The notes: a model not told the origin generated them from the sequence alone. 64,000 nucleotides of DNA from DASQFQ01 sp963802905 (GCA_963802905.1 CAWDKH010000021.1:1-64000); one strand, 5' to 3'; counted from the first letter of the stretch, positions 55,678 through 63,987 are shown. Program-made: numbers and translations.

Positions 55678-55815
55678 ATGACCGATAACGAGATGGTCAA
55701 GCGACTCATGTGGTCCGGCCTGCTTGCCGCTCTCGGCTCGCTGGCCACGATTGCGACGTCCAAGATCGCCCATCTGATTTGGGTGCGTGCGTTCGGGGAA
55801 GACCCGCCCGAGTGA
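55678..55815 (+). CDS. 45-residue membrane protein (short DUF4235-like)
   Basis: MTDNEMVKRLMWSGLLAALG followed by a helix and WVRAFGEDPPE. One membrane helix, with a C-terminal segment like the W(K/R)xxxGEDPP motif of DUF4235 proteins. It is shorter than that family (usually 80-100 residues). ATG 55678 lies 10 bases after the TetR stop, and the stop overlaps the GTG of the next gene. First gene of a four-gene envelope set with a coiled-coil protein, a holin-like protein and DUF3618. Confidence 0.7.
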   Translation: MTDNEMVKRLMWSGLLAALGSLATIATSKIAHLIWVRAFGEDPPE

Positions 55816-56360
55816 GCGAGCAAGGCGAGCAGCGCACCCCCGCGGAGGAGGCCCAGGCCGCTGCTGCGGCCGAGGAGGCGAACGCGCAGGCCACCCGAGT
55901 GGAGGCTGAGGCGCGCGTCGAGGAGGTCCAGCGCAACGTCGCGGACGCCGCCGTGCGCCGGGTCGAGGAGGAGCGCGAGGAGGCCGAGCAGAAGCTCGAG
56001 AAGCTCTCGCGCAAGGAGCGCAAGGCGAAGGAGAAGGCCGAGAAGGAAGCCGCGGAGGCCCTCGAGGCGCGCGCGAAGGCCCAGGAGGCCGAGCGGCAGG
56101 CGCACGAGGCGCAGCGCCACGCACCGTCGATCGCCGAGCGGCCGACCCCGACCTCGACCGCGTCGGTGACCTCGCCCGGCGTCGGCTCCCAGAGCGCCCC
56201 GCGCGCCGCGGCGGCTGCCGCCGCGCCCGGTCCCCAGCCGTCACCCCCGTCAGCGGCGCCGTCCGCGATGGAGCGCCCCGAGGTGCTGGTGGGCGCGGCC
56301 TTCGCCGGCGCGTTCCTGCTGGCACGCCTGATCCGAGCGGCAACGAGCAGCGATGACTGA
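55812..56360 (+). CDS. Ala/Glu-rich coiled-coil membrane-anchored protein
   Basis: 182 residues. Residues about 10-105 form a charged coiled coil (VEEVQRNVADAAVRRVEEER, EEAEQKLEKLSRKERKAKEK). A Pro/Ala/Ser-rich linker follows, and a C-terminal helix, EVLVGAAFAGAFLLARLIRA, anchors it. The soluble part could be inside or outside; the lack of a signal peptide suggests a tail-anchored cytoplasmic protein. GTG 55812 overlaps the preceding stop by 4 bp. I recognise no family. Confidence 0.7.
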   Translation: MSEQGEQRTPAEEAQAAAAAEEANAQATRVEAEARVEEVQRNVADAAVRRVEEEREEAEQKLEKLSRKERKAKEKAEKEAAEALEARAKAQEAERQAHEAQRHAPSIAERPTPTSTASVTSPGVGSQSAPRAAAAAAAPGPQPSPPSAAPSAMERPEVLVGAAFAGAFLLARLIRAATSSDD

Positions 56361-56793
56361 TCCTCAGGTCTCAGAGCTCGGCCTGGCGATCCAGGAGGTC
56401 ACCGAGAAGATGCAGCTCCTGGTGCGCGAGGAGATCGCACTCGCGCAGGCCGAGATGACGGCCAAGATCCAGAAGCTGATCCGCGGCCTCGTGGCCGGCG
56501 CGATCGCGGCCGTCTTCGCGCTCTTCGGGCTGATCTACCTGCTCCACGCCGCCTCATGGGGCGTCTGGGAGGTGCTCGGCACCGGCAACGGCCCGTGGCT
56601 CGGCTTCCTGATCATCACCCTGATCCTGTTCCTGCTCGGCGCGGTCCTCGCCCTGCTGGCATACCGCTTCATCAAGAAGGCGGTGCCGCCGAAGCCGGAG
56701 CTCGCCATGGAGCAGGCGCAGCTGATCCGCGAGACCGTCGCCGGCTCCCAGCCCGAGCACAGCGGCACGTCGGTGCCGGAGAGGGTCAAGTAG
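56353..56793 (+). CDS. actinobacterial holin-like protein (phage holin/DUF1469 family)
   Basis: 146 residues. An amphipathic N-terminal part, AIQEVTEKMQLLVREEIALA, precedes two helices, GLVAGAIAAVFALFGLIYLL and WLGFLIITLILFLLGAVLAL. The tail is hydrophilic. The family is called phage holin superfamily III but in Actinobacteria it is a chromosomal envelope protein found next to DUF3618, as here. ATG 56353 overlaps the coiled-coil gene. No phage genes are near. Confidence 0.85.
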   Translation: MTDPQVSELGLAIQEVTEKMQLLVREEIALAQAEMTAKIQKLIRGLVAGAIAAVFALFGLIYLLHAASWGVWEVLGTGNGPWLGFLIITLILFLLGAVLALLAYRFIKKAVPPKPELAMEQAQLIRETVAGSQPEHSGTSVPERVK

Positions 56794-57015
56794 ATGGCCG
56801 CCCGCTCACCCGAGGAGATCCGCCAGTCGATCGAGGCCAACCGCGCCGAGCTCGGCATGGCCGTCGAGAAGCTCCGCCAGGAGGTCGCGGTCGTCACCGA
56901 CTGGCGCGGCCAGCTCGTGGCGCACAAGAAGCAGGTCTTGATCGGCGCTGCCGTTGCCGGCTTCGTGCTGGGTGGCGGGATCGCCGGTGTTGGCCGGTTG
57001 TTGCGCCGGCGCTGA
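56794..57015 (+). CDS. DUF3618 domain protein
   Basis: 73 residues. RSPEEIRQSIEANRAELGMA matches the DUF3618 signature (SPEEIRADIExTRxEL). A C-terminal helix, VLIGAAVAGFVLGGGIAGVG, is followed by RRR. The family is encoded beside holin-like proteins in actinobacterial envelope operons; its function is unknown. ATG 56794 directly abuts the holin stop. The gene ends at structured element copy 3. Confidence 0.9.
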   Translation: MAARSPEEIRQSIEANRAELGMAVEKLRQEVAVVTDWRGQLVAHKKQVLIGAAVAGFVLGGGIAGVGRLLRRR

Positions 57016-57026
57016 CGTTCGGCCGA

Positions 57027-57230
57027 CGAACGGCAACTGCTCTGGGTAGGGAAAGGCGTTCCGCCGGAGGAGGCGGCATTTCGTTCCTCTCGCTCGCTTC
57101 AAGGTGATCGGAGGAACGTTTGCCCGCTCATACCGGCCGAACGTTCCCCTCGGTCCGAATCGGATCGCGAAAGGAACGAAACGCCGGTTCCGACCGAACC
57201 CCAGCCCTACCCAGCCGCCGTTGAAGTTCG
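57027..57230. repeat. structured intergenic element, copy 3 (divergent sequence)
   Basis: Between the convergent DUF3618 and ferredoxin genes. Outer flanks carry CTGGGTAGGG (57042-57051) and CCCTACCCAG (57205-57214), the same decamer seen at copies 1 and 2. Inside, arms GGCATTTCGTTCC (57075-57087) and GGAACGAAACGCC (57173-57185) enclose GAGGAACGTTTG (57111-57122) and CCGAACGTTCCCCTCGG (57137-57153). This gives four alternating inverted units, as in copies 1 and 2, but built on GGAACG instead of GGGACG. Confidence 0.7.
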
Positions 57231-57235
57231 CCGGC

Positions 57236-57445
57236 TCAACCGGGATCGACCTCTTCCCCAGTGTCCGAATCCACCAGCACGATCGCGCCCGCCGGGCACG
57301 CTCGCGCGGCTTCGAGCAACACGTCATCCGGCGCGGTGCCGATGACGACCGCCACGTCGTCGACGCGGAAGGCCTGCGGGGCGACGACCGCGCAGTCGCC
57401 GTGGGCGACGCACGCGAACGTGTCGATCTCGGGGATCAGGGTCAT
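57236..57445 (-). CDS. small ferredoxin, likely [3Fe-4S]
   Basis: 69 residues. Cysteines occur in FACVAHGDCAVVAPQAF and ARACPAGAI, three in the CxxHGxC...CP pattern of [3Fe-4S] ferredoxins that serve cytochrome P450s and other oxygenases. The position of a fourth ligand is occupied by His. ATG 57445 overlaps the stop of the ferredoxin reductase gene, so the pair is made together. No P450 gene is in the window. Confidence 0.9.
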   Translation of the reverse strand: MTLIPEIDTFACVAHGDCAVVAPQAFRVDDVAVVIGTAPDDVLLEAARACPAGAIVLVDSDTGEEVDPG

Positions 57446-58519
57446 GCTGCGCTCCTTTCGAGCTCGGGTGTGGGGGAGAGGCGCCGGCGTGCGGCGCGCA
57501 GGTCGGCGGCGGAGCGGCCCGCCAGCAGCACGGCGCTGACGGCGCCGCCGCGGCGGTAGACGGCCTCGAAGCCGCGGCCCTCGGCGTCGACGACGAGCTC
57601 CGCGCGGGCACCGGCCGGATCGCCGACGCTCTGCAGGCGCAGGCCCAGTTGGTCGCTCCAGAACGAGGGCGGCGGCGTCCGGCGCGGCGGGCAGGCCGAG
57701 CAGGGCGCGGGCGACGCCGGCGCCCTGGCGCGCGGCGGCGTCCCAGTGGCCGCCGCCCGTCACGTCGCCGGCGAGGTAGACGTGCGAGTCAAGCCCCGCG
57801 CCGGAGAACCACCCCGAAGCGGGCCGGACCCCGACCGCCTCGACGACATGGTCCGTCAAGACCCGCGTCCCGTCGGCGAGCACGAGCTCCTCAATGCCCG
57901 CCGTTCCCCCACGCACCGACTCAAGCGGCGCGCCGAGGTGGAGCGCCACTCCGTCCTCCCGGTGCAGCGCGACCAATCGAGCGCCGACGGAAGGACCCAG
58001 CCGAGGCAGCAACCCCGGAGCCGCCTCGATCACCGTCACCTCGACGCCGGCCCGGCGTGCGCTCGACGCCACCTCCAGGCCGATCAGCCCGCCGCCGACC
58101 ACGCTCAGCCGCGCGCCCCGCGACAGCGCCGCCTGCAGGCGCGCGGCGTCGTCGAACGTCCGCAGTGCCTGCACGTTCTCGAAGCCGGCCAGCGCCGGCA
58201 GCCGCACCGGCTCGCTGCCGGTGGCGATCAGGAGGTCGTCGTAGCGGAGGCGCTCGCCGTCGGCGAGCGCAACCACACGGCGGCCGGCATCGAGCCGCAC
58301 GGCGACGCCCGTCCGCAGCGCGACGTCATGCGAGGCGTACCACTCCAGCGGCCGCAGCCACGGCGGCGAGTCCAGCCGCTCCTTCGAGAGCGGCGGGCGG
58401 TCGTAAGGCCGCTCGGGCCCGACGATGGTGATGGGCGTGTCATGGCCCAGGGCGCGCAGGGTTTCGCAGCACCGTTGCGCCGCGAGCCCGCCGCCGACGA
58501 TCAGCAGTCCAGGGGTCAT
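57442..58519 (-). CDS. FAD-dependent ferredoxin reductase, one frameshift
   Basis: About 358 residues. FAD-binding LLIVGGGLAAQRCCETLRAL, PYDRPPLSKERLD, NAD-binding LSVVGGGLIGLEVASSARRA and the second FAD motif YLAGDVTGGGHWD. The C-terminal domain is read after one indel near 57672 (FWSDQLGLRLQSVGDP, VYRRGGAVSAVLLAGRSAAD). This is the rubredoxin/ferredoxin reductase (BphA4-like) pattern; it passes electrons from NAD(P)H to the ferredoxin encoded next. ATG 58519 faces the AI-2E-type gene. The stop overlaps the ferredoxin ATG. Confidence 0.9.
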
Positions 58520-58622
58520 GCCGCCGCAGCGTGCCGACCGTGCGGCCAAGGCTCACCCAGCGGAACGGAAAGCCGAAGCAAAGGCTGCTGTAGCCGCTCG
58601 ACCGTTTACGCTCCGGCTGACC

Positions 58623-59753
58623 GTGGCCGGACAGACCCAGCTCAGCACCCGGACGATCGTCCGCGTGTTCTTCACGCTGGTCGCCCTCGGCGTCCTGCTC
58701 TATGTGCTGTACCTCGTCCGCTCGGTCGTGGGGCTGCTGCTGATCGCGGTGTTCCTGGCTGTCGCGCTCGGCCCCGCGGTCGATCACGTCAGGCGGGTGA
58801 AGCTCCCGCGCGCCGCGTCGATCCTCGCGGTCTTCCTCGGCATGTTCCTGGCGATCTTCCTGATCGGGCTGATCGTCGTCCCGCCGATCGTCAACGAGGT
58901 CGAGGCGTTCGCCGACGACGTCCCGAACTACATCGACGACATCCGCTCGAACGAGACGCTGCGCGAGTACGACGACAAGTACGACATCACGAAGAAGCTC
59001 GAGGACCAGGCCGAGAGCCTCCCCAGCCGGCTGGGCGACGCCGCGGGCGCGCTTCAAGCGGTGACCGTTGGCGTGTTCTCGACCGTGCTGCAGCTGGTGA
59101 CGGTCCTGACCATCACGTTCTTCCTGTTGCTCGACGGCGGGCGAATAGCGAACTTCCTGATTACCCAGGTGCGCCCGTCGCACCAGGCGCGGGTGCGCGC
59201 GGTCGCCGCCGACATCTACGGCGCCACCGGCGGCTACGTCGCCGGCGCGCTCACGCTCGCCACCGCCGCCGGGCTCTCGACCTACATCCTGCTCAGCATC
59301 CTCAACGTCCCGTTCGCGGTCCCGCTCGCGGTGCTGATGGCCTTCTTCGACCTGATCCCGCTCGTCGGCTCGACGATCGGTGGCGTGCTCGTCGGCGTCG
59401 TCACGCTGTTCGCCGACTTCCCGGGGGACACGATCATCTGGGTCGTCTTCGTGCTCGTCTACCAGCAGGTCGAGAACAGCGTCTTCCAGCCGCTCGTCTA
59501 CCGCCGTACCGTCAATCTGCACCCGCTCGCGGTGATCACGGCGATCCTCATCGGGTCGAGCCTGCTCGGGGTGCTCGGCGCGCTGGTGGCGATCCCGATC
59601 GCCGCCGCGATCCAGATCGCGCTCAAGGACGTCTGGGAGCACCGCGACTCGGCCGTCATCGGCGTCACCGGGCAGCCAATCCCGGCCGTCGGCGATGAGC
59701 CGCCGCGCGAGGTCGAGCTGCCGCCCGGCGCGGCGCCGGAACCAAGCAGCTAG
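58623..59753 (+). CDS. AI-2E family transporter (membrane protein)
   Basis: About 376 residues with eight helices: FFTLVALGVLLYVLYLVRSV, LLLIAVFLAVALGPAVDHV, ASILAVFLGMFLAIFLIGLI, VTVLTITFFLLLDGGRIANF, VAGALTLATAAGLSTYILLS, VPLAVLMAFFDLIPLVGSTI, and the family's C-terminal ENSVFQPLVYRRTVNLHPL. Family members export AI-2 or other solutes, or exchange sodium and protons. An in-frame ATG at 58518 would share CATG with the divergent reductase start. I prefer GTG 58623, which follows TACGCT and leaves room for promoters. Confidence 0.85.
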   Translation: MAGQTQLSTRTIVRVFFTLVALGVLLYVLYLVRSVVGLLLIAVFLAVALGPAVDHVRRVKLPRAASILAVFLGMFLAIFLIGLIVVPPIVNEVEAFADDVPNYIDDIRSNETLREYDDKYDITKKLEDQAESLPSRLGDAAGALQAVTVGVFSTVLQLVTVLTITFFLLLDGGRIANFLITQVRPSHQARVRAVAADIYGATGGYVAGALTLATAAGLSTYILLSILNVPFAVPLAVLMAFFDLIPLVGSTIGGVLVGVVTLFADFPGDTIIWVVFVLVYQQVENSVFQPLVYRRTVNLHPLAVITAILIGSSLLGVLGALVAIPIAAAIQIALKDVWEHRDSAVIGVTGQPIPAVGDEPPREVELPPGAAPEPSS

Positions 59754-60985
59754 CTGGGCTCGGGCGCCGGGCGCAGCGGCTGGGCCTGCTCGGCGACGGG
59801 CTCGGGCCAGAGCGCGCGCAGCGGCGGCCGCACGACCAGGATGATCACGATCAGGGCCAGACCGCCGCACAGGAACATCGCCTGGATGCCGAGCGTCGAG
59901 ATCAGCACGCCGGCGAGCACGAACGCCAACACGAAGGCCGCCGAGGTGCAGGTCTTGTGGAGCGCGAACAGGCGGCCGTGCAGCGCCTCGGGCACGGTGT
60001 GGGCGAGCAGCAGGCGGTCGTGGACGAGCGCGAGGCCGTTGCCGAAGCCGCCGAGCGCGAACGTGATGACCAGCAGCCCGAAGTGGGGTGCGACCGCACA
60101 CAGCACGAGGTCGGCGGCCATGCACATGAGGCCGGCGAGGTAGGCGCGGCGCCACTGCCAGCTCGTGCCGGTGCGCGCGCCGAAGGTCGAGCCGAGGAAC
60201 GTCCCGATCCCCGAGGCCGTCATCAGGGCGGCGAGCCCGGAGCCGCCGACGCCGAGCAGCTCACGCGCGAGCATGACCTCGCCGACGTTGACCATGCCGA
60301 CCGCGACCACCGCGACGGTCGAGGACGCGAGCAGCAGCCGCACGCCGGGCATCGCGATGATCTCGCGCGCGCCCGAGCGCATGGAGGCGATCAGCGATCC
60401 GCCCACGCGCCGAGTGGGGGAGCTCAGCGGGATCGTGGCGAGGAGCCCGGCCGAGAGGGTGAACGTGCCGGCGTTGACCGCCATCAGGATGTGCGGGTCG
60501 ACCACCAGCAGCATCGCGCCGGCGAGCGCCGGGCCGAGCGTGAGGCCGAGGTCGTCGAGCGCCGAGTACAGGCTCATCGCGGCGGGGCGGTGCTCGGGCG
60601 ACGACAGGCGCGAGACCGACGCGAGCGCGCTCGGGTTGAAGAGTGCGCTGCCGATGCCGGCCACCAGCGCGCAGGCGATCATCAGCCCCAGCGAGGGCAC
60701 GAGCGCGAGTGCCCCGAACGCGCCGAGCCGCAGGACGTCGGCGGCGACCAGCGCGGTCCGCCGCGACATCCGGTCGGCGAGCGCGCCGAGCAGCGGGCCG
60801 AGCGCGACGGCCGGCAGCAACTCGCACAACAGCACCGCGGTCAGCGCCCACGGCGTGTGGTAGTGGTCGTAGGCCAGCAGCGGCAGGCCGACGATCGCGA
60901 TGCCGCTGCCGAGGCTCGACTGCGCGTGGGCGAAGAAGAACCGCTTCGCCCCGCGGGCGCTCAGTGCGGAGCCGAACGCCCGCAC
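59750..60985 (-). CDS. MFS transporter
   Basis: 411 residues, about 12 helices. N-terminal FFFAHAQSSLGSGIAIVGLP and the A-motif loop GALADRMSRRTALVAADVLR. Others are FNPSALASVSRLSSPEHRPA, a typical MFS_3 (enterobactin/macrolide exporter-like) segment, and SGIGTFLGSTFGARTGTSWQ. Probably an exporter. GTG 60985 lies 4 bases after the DUF5317 stop, so they are likely co-transcribed. Convergent with the AI-2E-type gene, with 4 bases shared. Confidence 0.88.
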   Translation of the reverse strand: MRAFGSALSARGAKRFFFAHAQSSLGSGIAIVGLPLLAYDHYHTPWALTAVLLCELLPAVALGPLLGALADRMSRRTALVAADVLRLGAFGALALVPSLGLMIACALVAGIGSALFNPSALASVSRLSSPEHRPAAMSLYSALDDLGLTLGPALAGAMLLVVDPHILMAVNAGTFTLSAGLLATIPLSSPTRRVGGSLIASMRSGAREIIAMPGVRLLLASSTVAVVAVGMVNVGEVMLARELLGVGGSGLAALMTASGIGTFLGSTFGARTGTSWQWRRAYLAGLMCMAADLVLCAVAPHFGLLVITFALGGFGNGLALVHDRLLLAHTVPEALHGRLFALHKTCTSAAFVLAFVLAGVLISTLGIQAMFLCGGLALIVIILVVRPPLRALWPEPVAEQAQPLRPAPEPS

Positions 60986-60989
60986 GGCC

Positions 60990-61550
60990 TCATGCCTCCG
61001 CGGGACGCAGACGCACGGGCACGTCGACGAGCCGCGAGCGGCAGACGAAGTGCAGGAGCAGGAAGGCGCCGAGCACGATCTCGATGTCGCCGACGCTGAA
61101 GACGTTGTGGATGGGCATCCACGCGGGCGTGTGGAAGATGTCGCCGAGGAAGCCCAGCGTCGCGTCGCTCGCGGGCGCGGAGTTGATGAAGTCGCCGGCG
61201 TGCTGGGGGATGCCCGCGGCCTCGATGGCGTCGGGGTCGGCGGGCATGACGCCGCCGTTGGCCGCGATGGCGGCGAAGTTCAGCGCGCCGCCGAGCGCGA
61301 TCACCAGCAGCCCGGGGATGTGGCGGTTGGCGACGAGGAACGCGCCGAGCATGAAGTAGGTCGCGAGGTGGATCTCCTCGCTCAGCCCCCAGGCGTCGCC
61401 GGGGAGGACCGAGATGATCACGATCTGGATGAAGAGGGCGGCCACGGCGAGCGCGCCGCGGCGGAACTCGAGCTCCGCGAGCGCCCCCAACCGGCCGCCC
61501 AAGAGGGGGACCGACAGGATGCACAGCAACAGGGCGGACCCGATCAACAT
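60990..61550 (-). CDS. DUF5317 membrane protein
   Basis: 186 residues, five or six helices. MLIGSALLLCILSVPLLGGR, LGALAELEFRRGALAVAALF, LATYFMLGAFLVANRHIPGL and the marker NGGVMPADPDAIEAAGIPQH of DUF5317, then WMPIHNVFSVGDIEIVLGAF. The function is unknown. ATG 61550 gives the normal family N-terminus; a TTG at 61589 behind GAGGGG would add 13 residues. Confidence 0.85.
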   Translation of the reverse strand: MLIGSALLLCILSVPLLGGRLGALAELEFRRGALAVAALFIQIVIISVLPGDAWGLSEEIHLATYFMLGAFLVANRHIPGLLVIALGGALNFAAIAANGGVMPADPDAIEAAGIPQHAGDFINSAPASDATLGFLGDIFHTPAWMPIHNVFSVGDIEIVLGAFLLLHFVCRSRLVDVPVRLRPAEA

Positions 61551-61604
61551 ACGCGCGATATCGACTGCTCTCGCGCGAGGCTTGAGCAAGACCCCTCAGA
61601 CACC

Positions 61605-61624
61605 CCTAGGACATACGTCCAAGG
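61605..61624. promoter_or_regulatory. near-palindromic operator
   Basis: CCTAGGACATACGTCCAAGG: arms CCTAGGAC and GTCCAAGG match except at one position, around a 4-base centre. It lies between the divergent DUF5317 gene and the mini-ORF leader. Confidence 0.5.
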
Positions 61625-61710
61625 CCCCTCGCTCCGCTATCGGGAGTGCCGATGAGCCTCCTATGAAGGCGAGCCTCATGGACGAGCTCGCCCTGATCCA
61701 AGGAGTCCAA

Positions 61711-61800
61711 GTGAAGGCACGTATGTATCGGATGCTCCCGGTGCTTGCCCTTCTGGCCGTTGTGGTCGAGGGTCTCGGCGCCGGCGTGAAGTGGTTCTAG
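61711..61800 (+). CDS. 29-residue hydrophobic peptide
   Basis: GTG 61711 has AAGGAG at a normal distance upstream. The product is VKARMYRMLPVLALLAVVVE followed by GLGAGVKWF: a short basic start and a single membrane helix. An in-frame ATG at 61663 would extend it to 45 residues without a ribosome-binding site. It could be a leader peptide for the next gene or a small membrane peptide; no homologue is known to me. Confidence 0.5.
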   Translation: MKARMYRMLPVLALLAVVVEGLGAGVKWF

Positions 61801-61802
61801 TC

Positions 61803-61856
61803 ATGAAGGCGCTTATCCGCCGCGGGCCGACAGTGAGGCACGGCCGCAAGTGGTAA
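61803..61856 (+). CDS. 17-residue basic peptide (possible leader ORF)
   Basis: MKALIRRGPTVRHGRKW, starting two bases after the stop of the 29-residue ORF and ending two bases before a strong hairpin. Net charge is strongly positive. Its position suits a translation-controlled attenuator, but chance cannot be excluded for so short an ORF. Confidence 0.35.
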   Translation: MKALIRRGPTVRHGRKW

Positions 61857-61857
61857 T

Positions 61858-61900
61858 CGCAACGGGTGCCCGGGCACGACAGCTTCGGGCACCCATTGCG
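61858..61900 (+). terminator. strong hairpin, possible terminator or attenuator
   Basis: CGCAACGGGTGCCCG (61858-61872) pairs with CGGGCACCCATTGCG (61886-61900) at 14 of 15 positions around a 13-base loop. TTCTGTCCCT follows, a weak U-containing tract. Confidence 0.65.
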
Positions 61901-61953
61901 TTCTGTCCCTGCCCTGCCCCCTGTCGTTCCCCTAGAAAGAACTCTTCCCCCTG

Positions 61954-63987
61954 ATGTTCGGTCAGCCGCTCGCACGCTATGTAGCCGCCGTTGTGGCGGG
62001 CGGGTCCCTCTGCCTGATCGCGATGGTCGTGACGGGCGGTTCCAGTCTTCTCGACGCTCGCCAGCCCGAGCTGCTGTTCCTCCTCATGGGCTGCGCCGTC
62101 GTCGCCGAGCTCACTCCCCTCAAGGTCGTGCTGCGCGCGGCCGAGGGCGAGATCACCGCGTCGAACACCTTCGCGTTCGCGCTGCTCATCTGTTACGGCC
62201 CCGCGCCGGCCGCCATCGCGTTCGCGCTCGGCACGATCCTCGCCGACGGCATCCGCCGCAAGCCGCCGGAGCGCATCGCGTTCAACGCCGCGCAGTACGT
62301 GATCACCGTCGCCGCCGCCGGCGTCGTGCTGTCCGCGCTCAGCGGCCTCCCGCACCTCAACGACCCGACCGGCATCCAGCCCAGCGACCTGCCCGGGATC
62401 GTCGCCGCCGCGCTCGTCTTCCACGCGCTCAACTCCAGCTTCGTCGCCGGCGCCATCGCGCTCGCCGAGAAGATCGGCTTCCTGCGCTACCTCGCCTCCG
62501 ACCTCTTCCTCCAGGCCTCGACCGCCGGCCTGCTGCTCGGCCTCTCGCCGGTCCTCGTGATCGCCGCCGACTTCTCGCTCGCCGTCCTGCCGCTGCTCTT
62601 CCTGCCGCTGCTGGCCATCCACCGCGGCGGCCGCCAGGCGATCGCCAAGGAGCACCAGTCGCTGCATGACGCGCTCACCGGCCTGCCGAACCGCGTGCTG
62701 TTCCGCGACCGCATCCAGCAGGGCGTGCGCGCCGCCGAGCGCCGCCACGGCGGCTTGGCCGTGATGATCATGGACCTCGACCACTTCAAGGAGGTCAACG
62801 ACACGCTCGGCCACCACCACGGCGACGTGCTCCTCCAGGAGGTCGCCGAGCGCCTCAAGTCCACGCTGCGCACCGCCGACACCGTCGCCCGCCTCGGCGG
62901 CGACGAGTTCGGGATCCTGCTCCCGGAGGTCATGGGCGTCGACGACGCGCTGGCCGTCGCCGAGATCCTCCAGAGCGCGCTGCGCGAGCCGTTCGTGGTC
63001 GACGGGCTGACGCTCGAGATGGGCGGCTCGATCGGCATCGCCTGCCACCCCGACCATGGCGACCACGTCGAGGTGCTGATCCAGCGCGCCGACATCGCGA
63101 TGTACTCGGCCAAGGAGGGCGGCCGCGGCTTCTCGCTCTACGAGCCGCAGCAGGACCACTACTCCCCGCGCCGCCTGTCGCTCGCCGGCGAGCTGCGCTC
63201 TGCGCTCGAGAGCGGCGAGCTCGAGCTGCACTACCAGCCGAAGGCCGACGTCATCAGCGGCCGCATCGTCGGCGTCGAGGCGCTCGTGCGCTGGAACCAT
63301 CCGCGCCACGGCCTCCTCGGCCCCGAGGAGTTCGTCCCGATCGCCGAGCAGACCGGCCTGATCGTCCCGCTCACCCGCTGGGTGCTGGCCGCCGCGATGC
63401 GCCAGTGCCGCGCGTGGCAGGAGCAGGGCTACGAGCTCTCCGTGGCGGTCAACCTGTCCGCCCGCTCGTTCCTCGACACCGCGCTGGCCGTCGACATCCC
63501 GCAGCTGCTGAAGGTCCACAACATCGCGCCGACACTGCTCGAGCTCGAGGTCACCGAGAGCACGATCATGCTCGACCCGGCGCGCGCCACCGCGACGCTC
63601 GAGCGCCTCTCGGAGCTCGGCCTGCGGCTCTCGATCGACGACTTCGGGACCGGCTACTCATCGCTGGCGAACCTCAAGCGGCTGCCGGTCGACATGATCA
63701 AGATCGACAAGTCCTTCGTGCTCGAGATGGCGACGGAGCACTCCGACGCCGCGATCGTGCGCTCGACGATCGAGCTCGCCCACAACCTCGGCCTGCAGGT
63801 CATCGCCGAGGGCGTCGAGGACCGTCAGATCTGGGAGGAGCTCGCCCGCCTCGGCTGCGACTTCGCCCAGGGCTACTACCTCTCACGGCCGCTGCCGGCC
63901 GACAAGCTGGCCCCGAAGCTCGGCATGGCGCCGGCGGACGAGGGCCACGCCGAGCGCCCGCCGCTGCGGCTCGTCGCCGGGCTCTAG
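61954..63987 (+). CDS. membrane-bound GGDEF-EAL cyclic-di-GMP protein
   Basis: 677 residues. About six N-terminal helices (AAVVAGGSLCLIAMVVTGG, FAFALLICYGPAPAAIAFAL, VITVAAAGVVLSALSG and others) form a MASE-like sensor. GGDEF domain: HDALTGLPNRVLFRDRI, MDLDHFKEVNDTLGHHHGD and the intact active site ARLGGDEFGILLPE. EAL domain: HYQPKADVISGRIVGVEALV, VNLSARSFLDTAL, LTE-like LEVTESTIML, IDDFGTGYSSLANLKRLPVD and KIDKSFV, all intact. Both synthesis and breakdown of cyclic-di-GMP are possible. ATG 61954 has a weak ribosome-binding site. Confidence 0.95.
   Translation: MFGQPLARYVAAVVAGGSLCLIAMVVTGGSSLLDARQPELLFLLMGCAVVAELTPLKVVLRAAEGEITASNTFAFALLICYGPAPAAIAFALGTILADGIRRKPPERIAFNAAQYVITVAAAGVVLSALSGLPHLNDPTGIQPSDLPGIVAAALVFHALNSSFVAGAIALAEKIGFLRYLASDLFLQASTAGLLLGLSPVLVIAADFSLAVLPLLFLPLLAIHRGGRQAIAKEHQSLHDALTGLPNRVLFRDRIQQGVRAAERRHGGLAVMIMDLDHFKEVNDTLGHHHGDVLLQEVAERLKSTLRTADTVARLGGDEFGILLPEVMGVDDALAVAEILQSALREPFVVDGLTLEMGGSIGIACHPDHGDHVEVLIQRADIAMYSAKEGGRGFSLYEPQQDHYSPRRLSLAGELRSALESGELELHYQPKADVISGRIVGVEALVRWNHPRHGLLGPEEFVPIAEQTGLIVPLTRWVLAAAMRQCRAWQEQGYELSVAVNLSARSFLDTALAVDIPQLLKVHNIAPTLLELEVTESTIMLDPARATATLERLSELGLRLSIDDFGTGYSSLANLKRLPVDMIKIDKSFVLEMATEHSDAAIVRSTIELAHNLGLQVIAEGVEDRQIWEELARLGCDFAQGYYLSRPLPADKLAPKLGMAPADEGHAERPPLRLVAGL

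Larger units (their letters stand above)
61590..61953 (+). other. leader region with operator, mini-ORFs and hairpin upstream of the GGDEF-EAL gene
   Basis: No conventional gene. In order it holds a palindrome at 61605-61624, a possible ATGAG/CTCAT arm pair near 61651-61678, a 29-codon ORF at 61711-61800, a 17-codon ORF at 61803-61856 and a 15-bp hairpin at 61858-61900. About 50 bases of plain sequence without a clear ribosome-binding site lead to ATG 61954. Confidence 0.55.

Noticed and set aside
56353..57015. Prophage lysis module suggested by the holin-like protein
   Set aside because: No endolysin, capsid, terminase or integrase nearby. The holin/DUF3618 pair is a usual chromosomal set in Actinobacteria.
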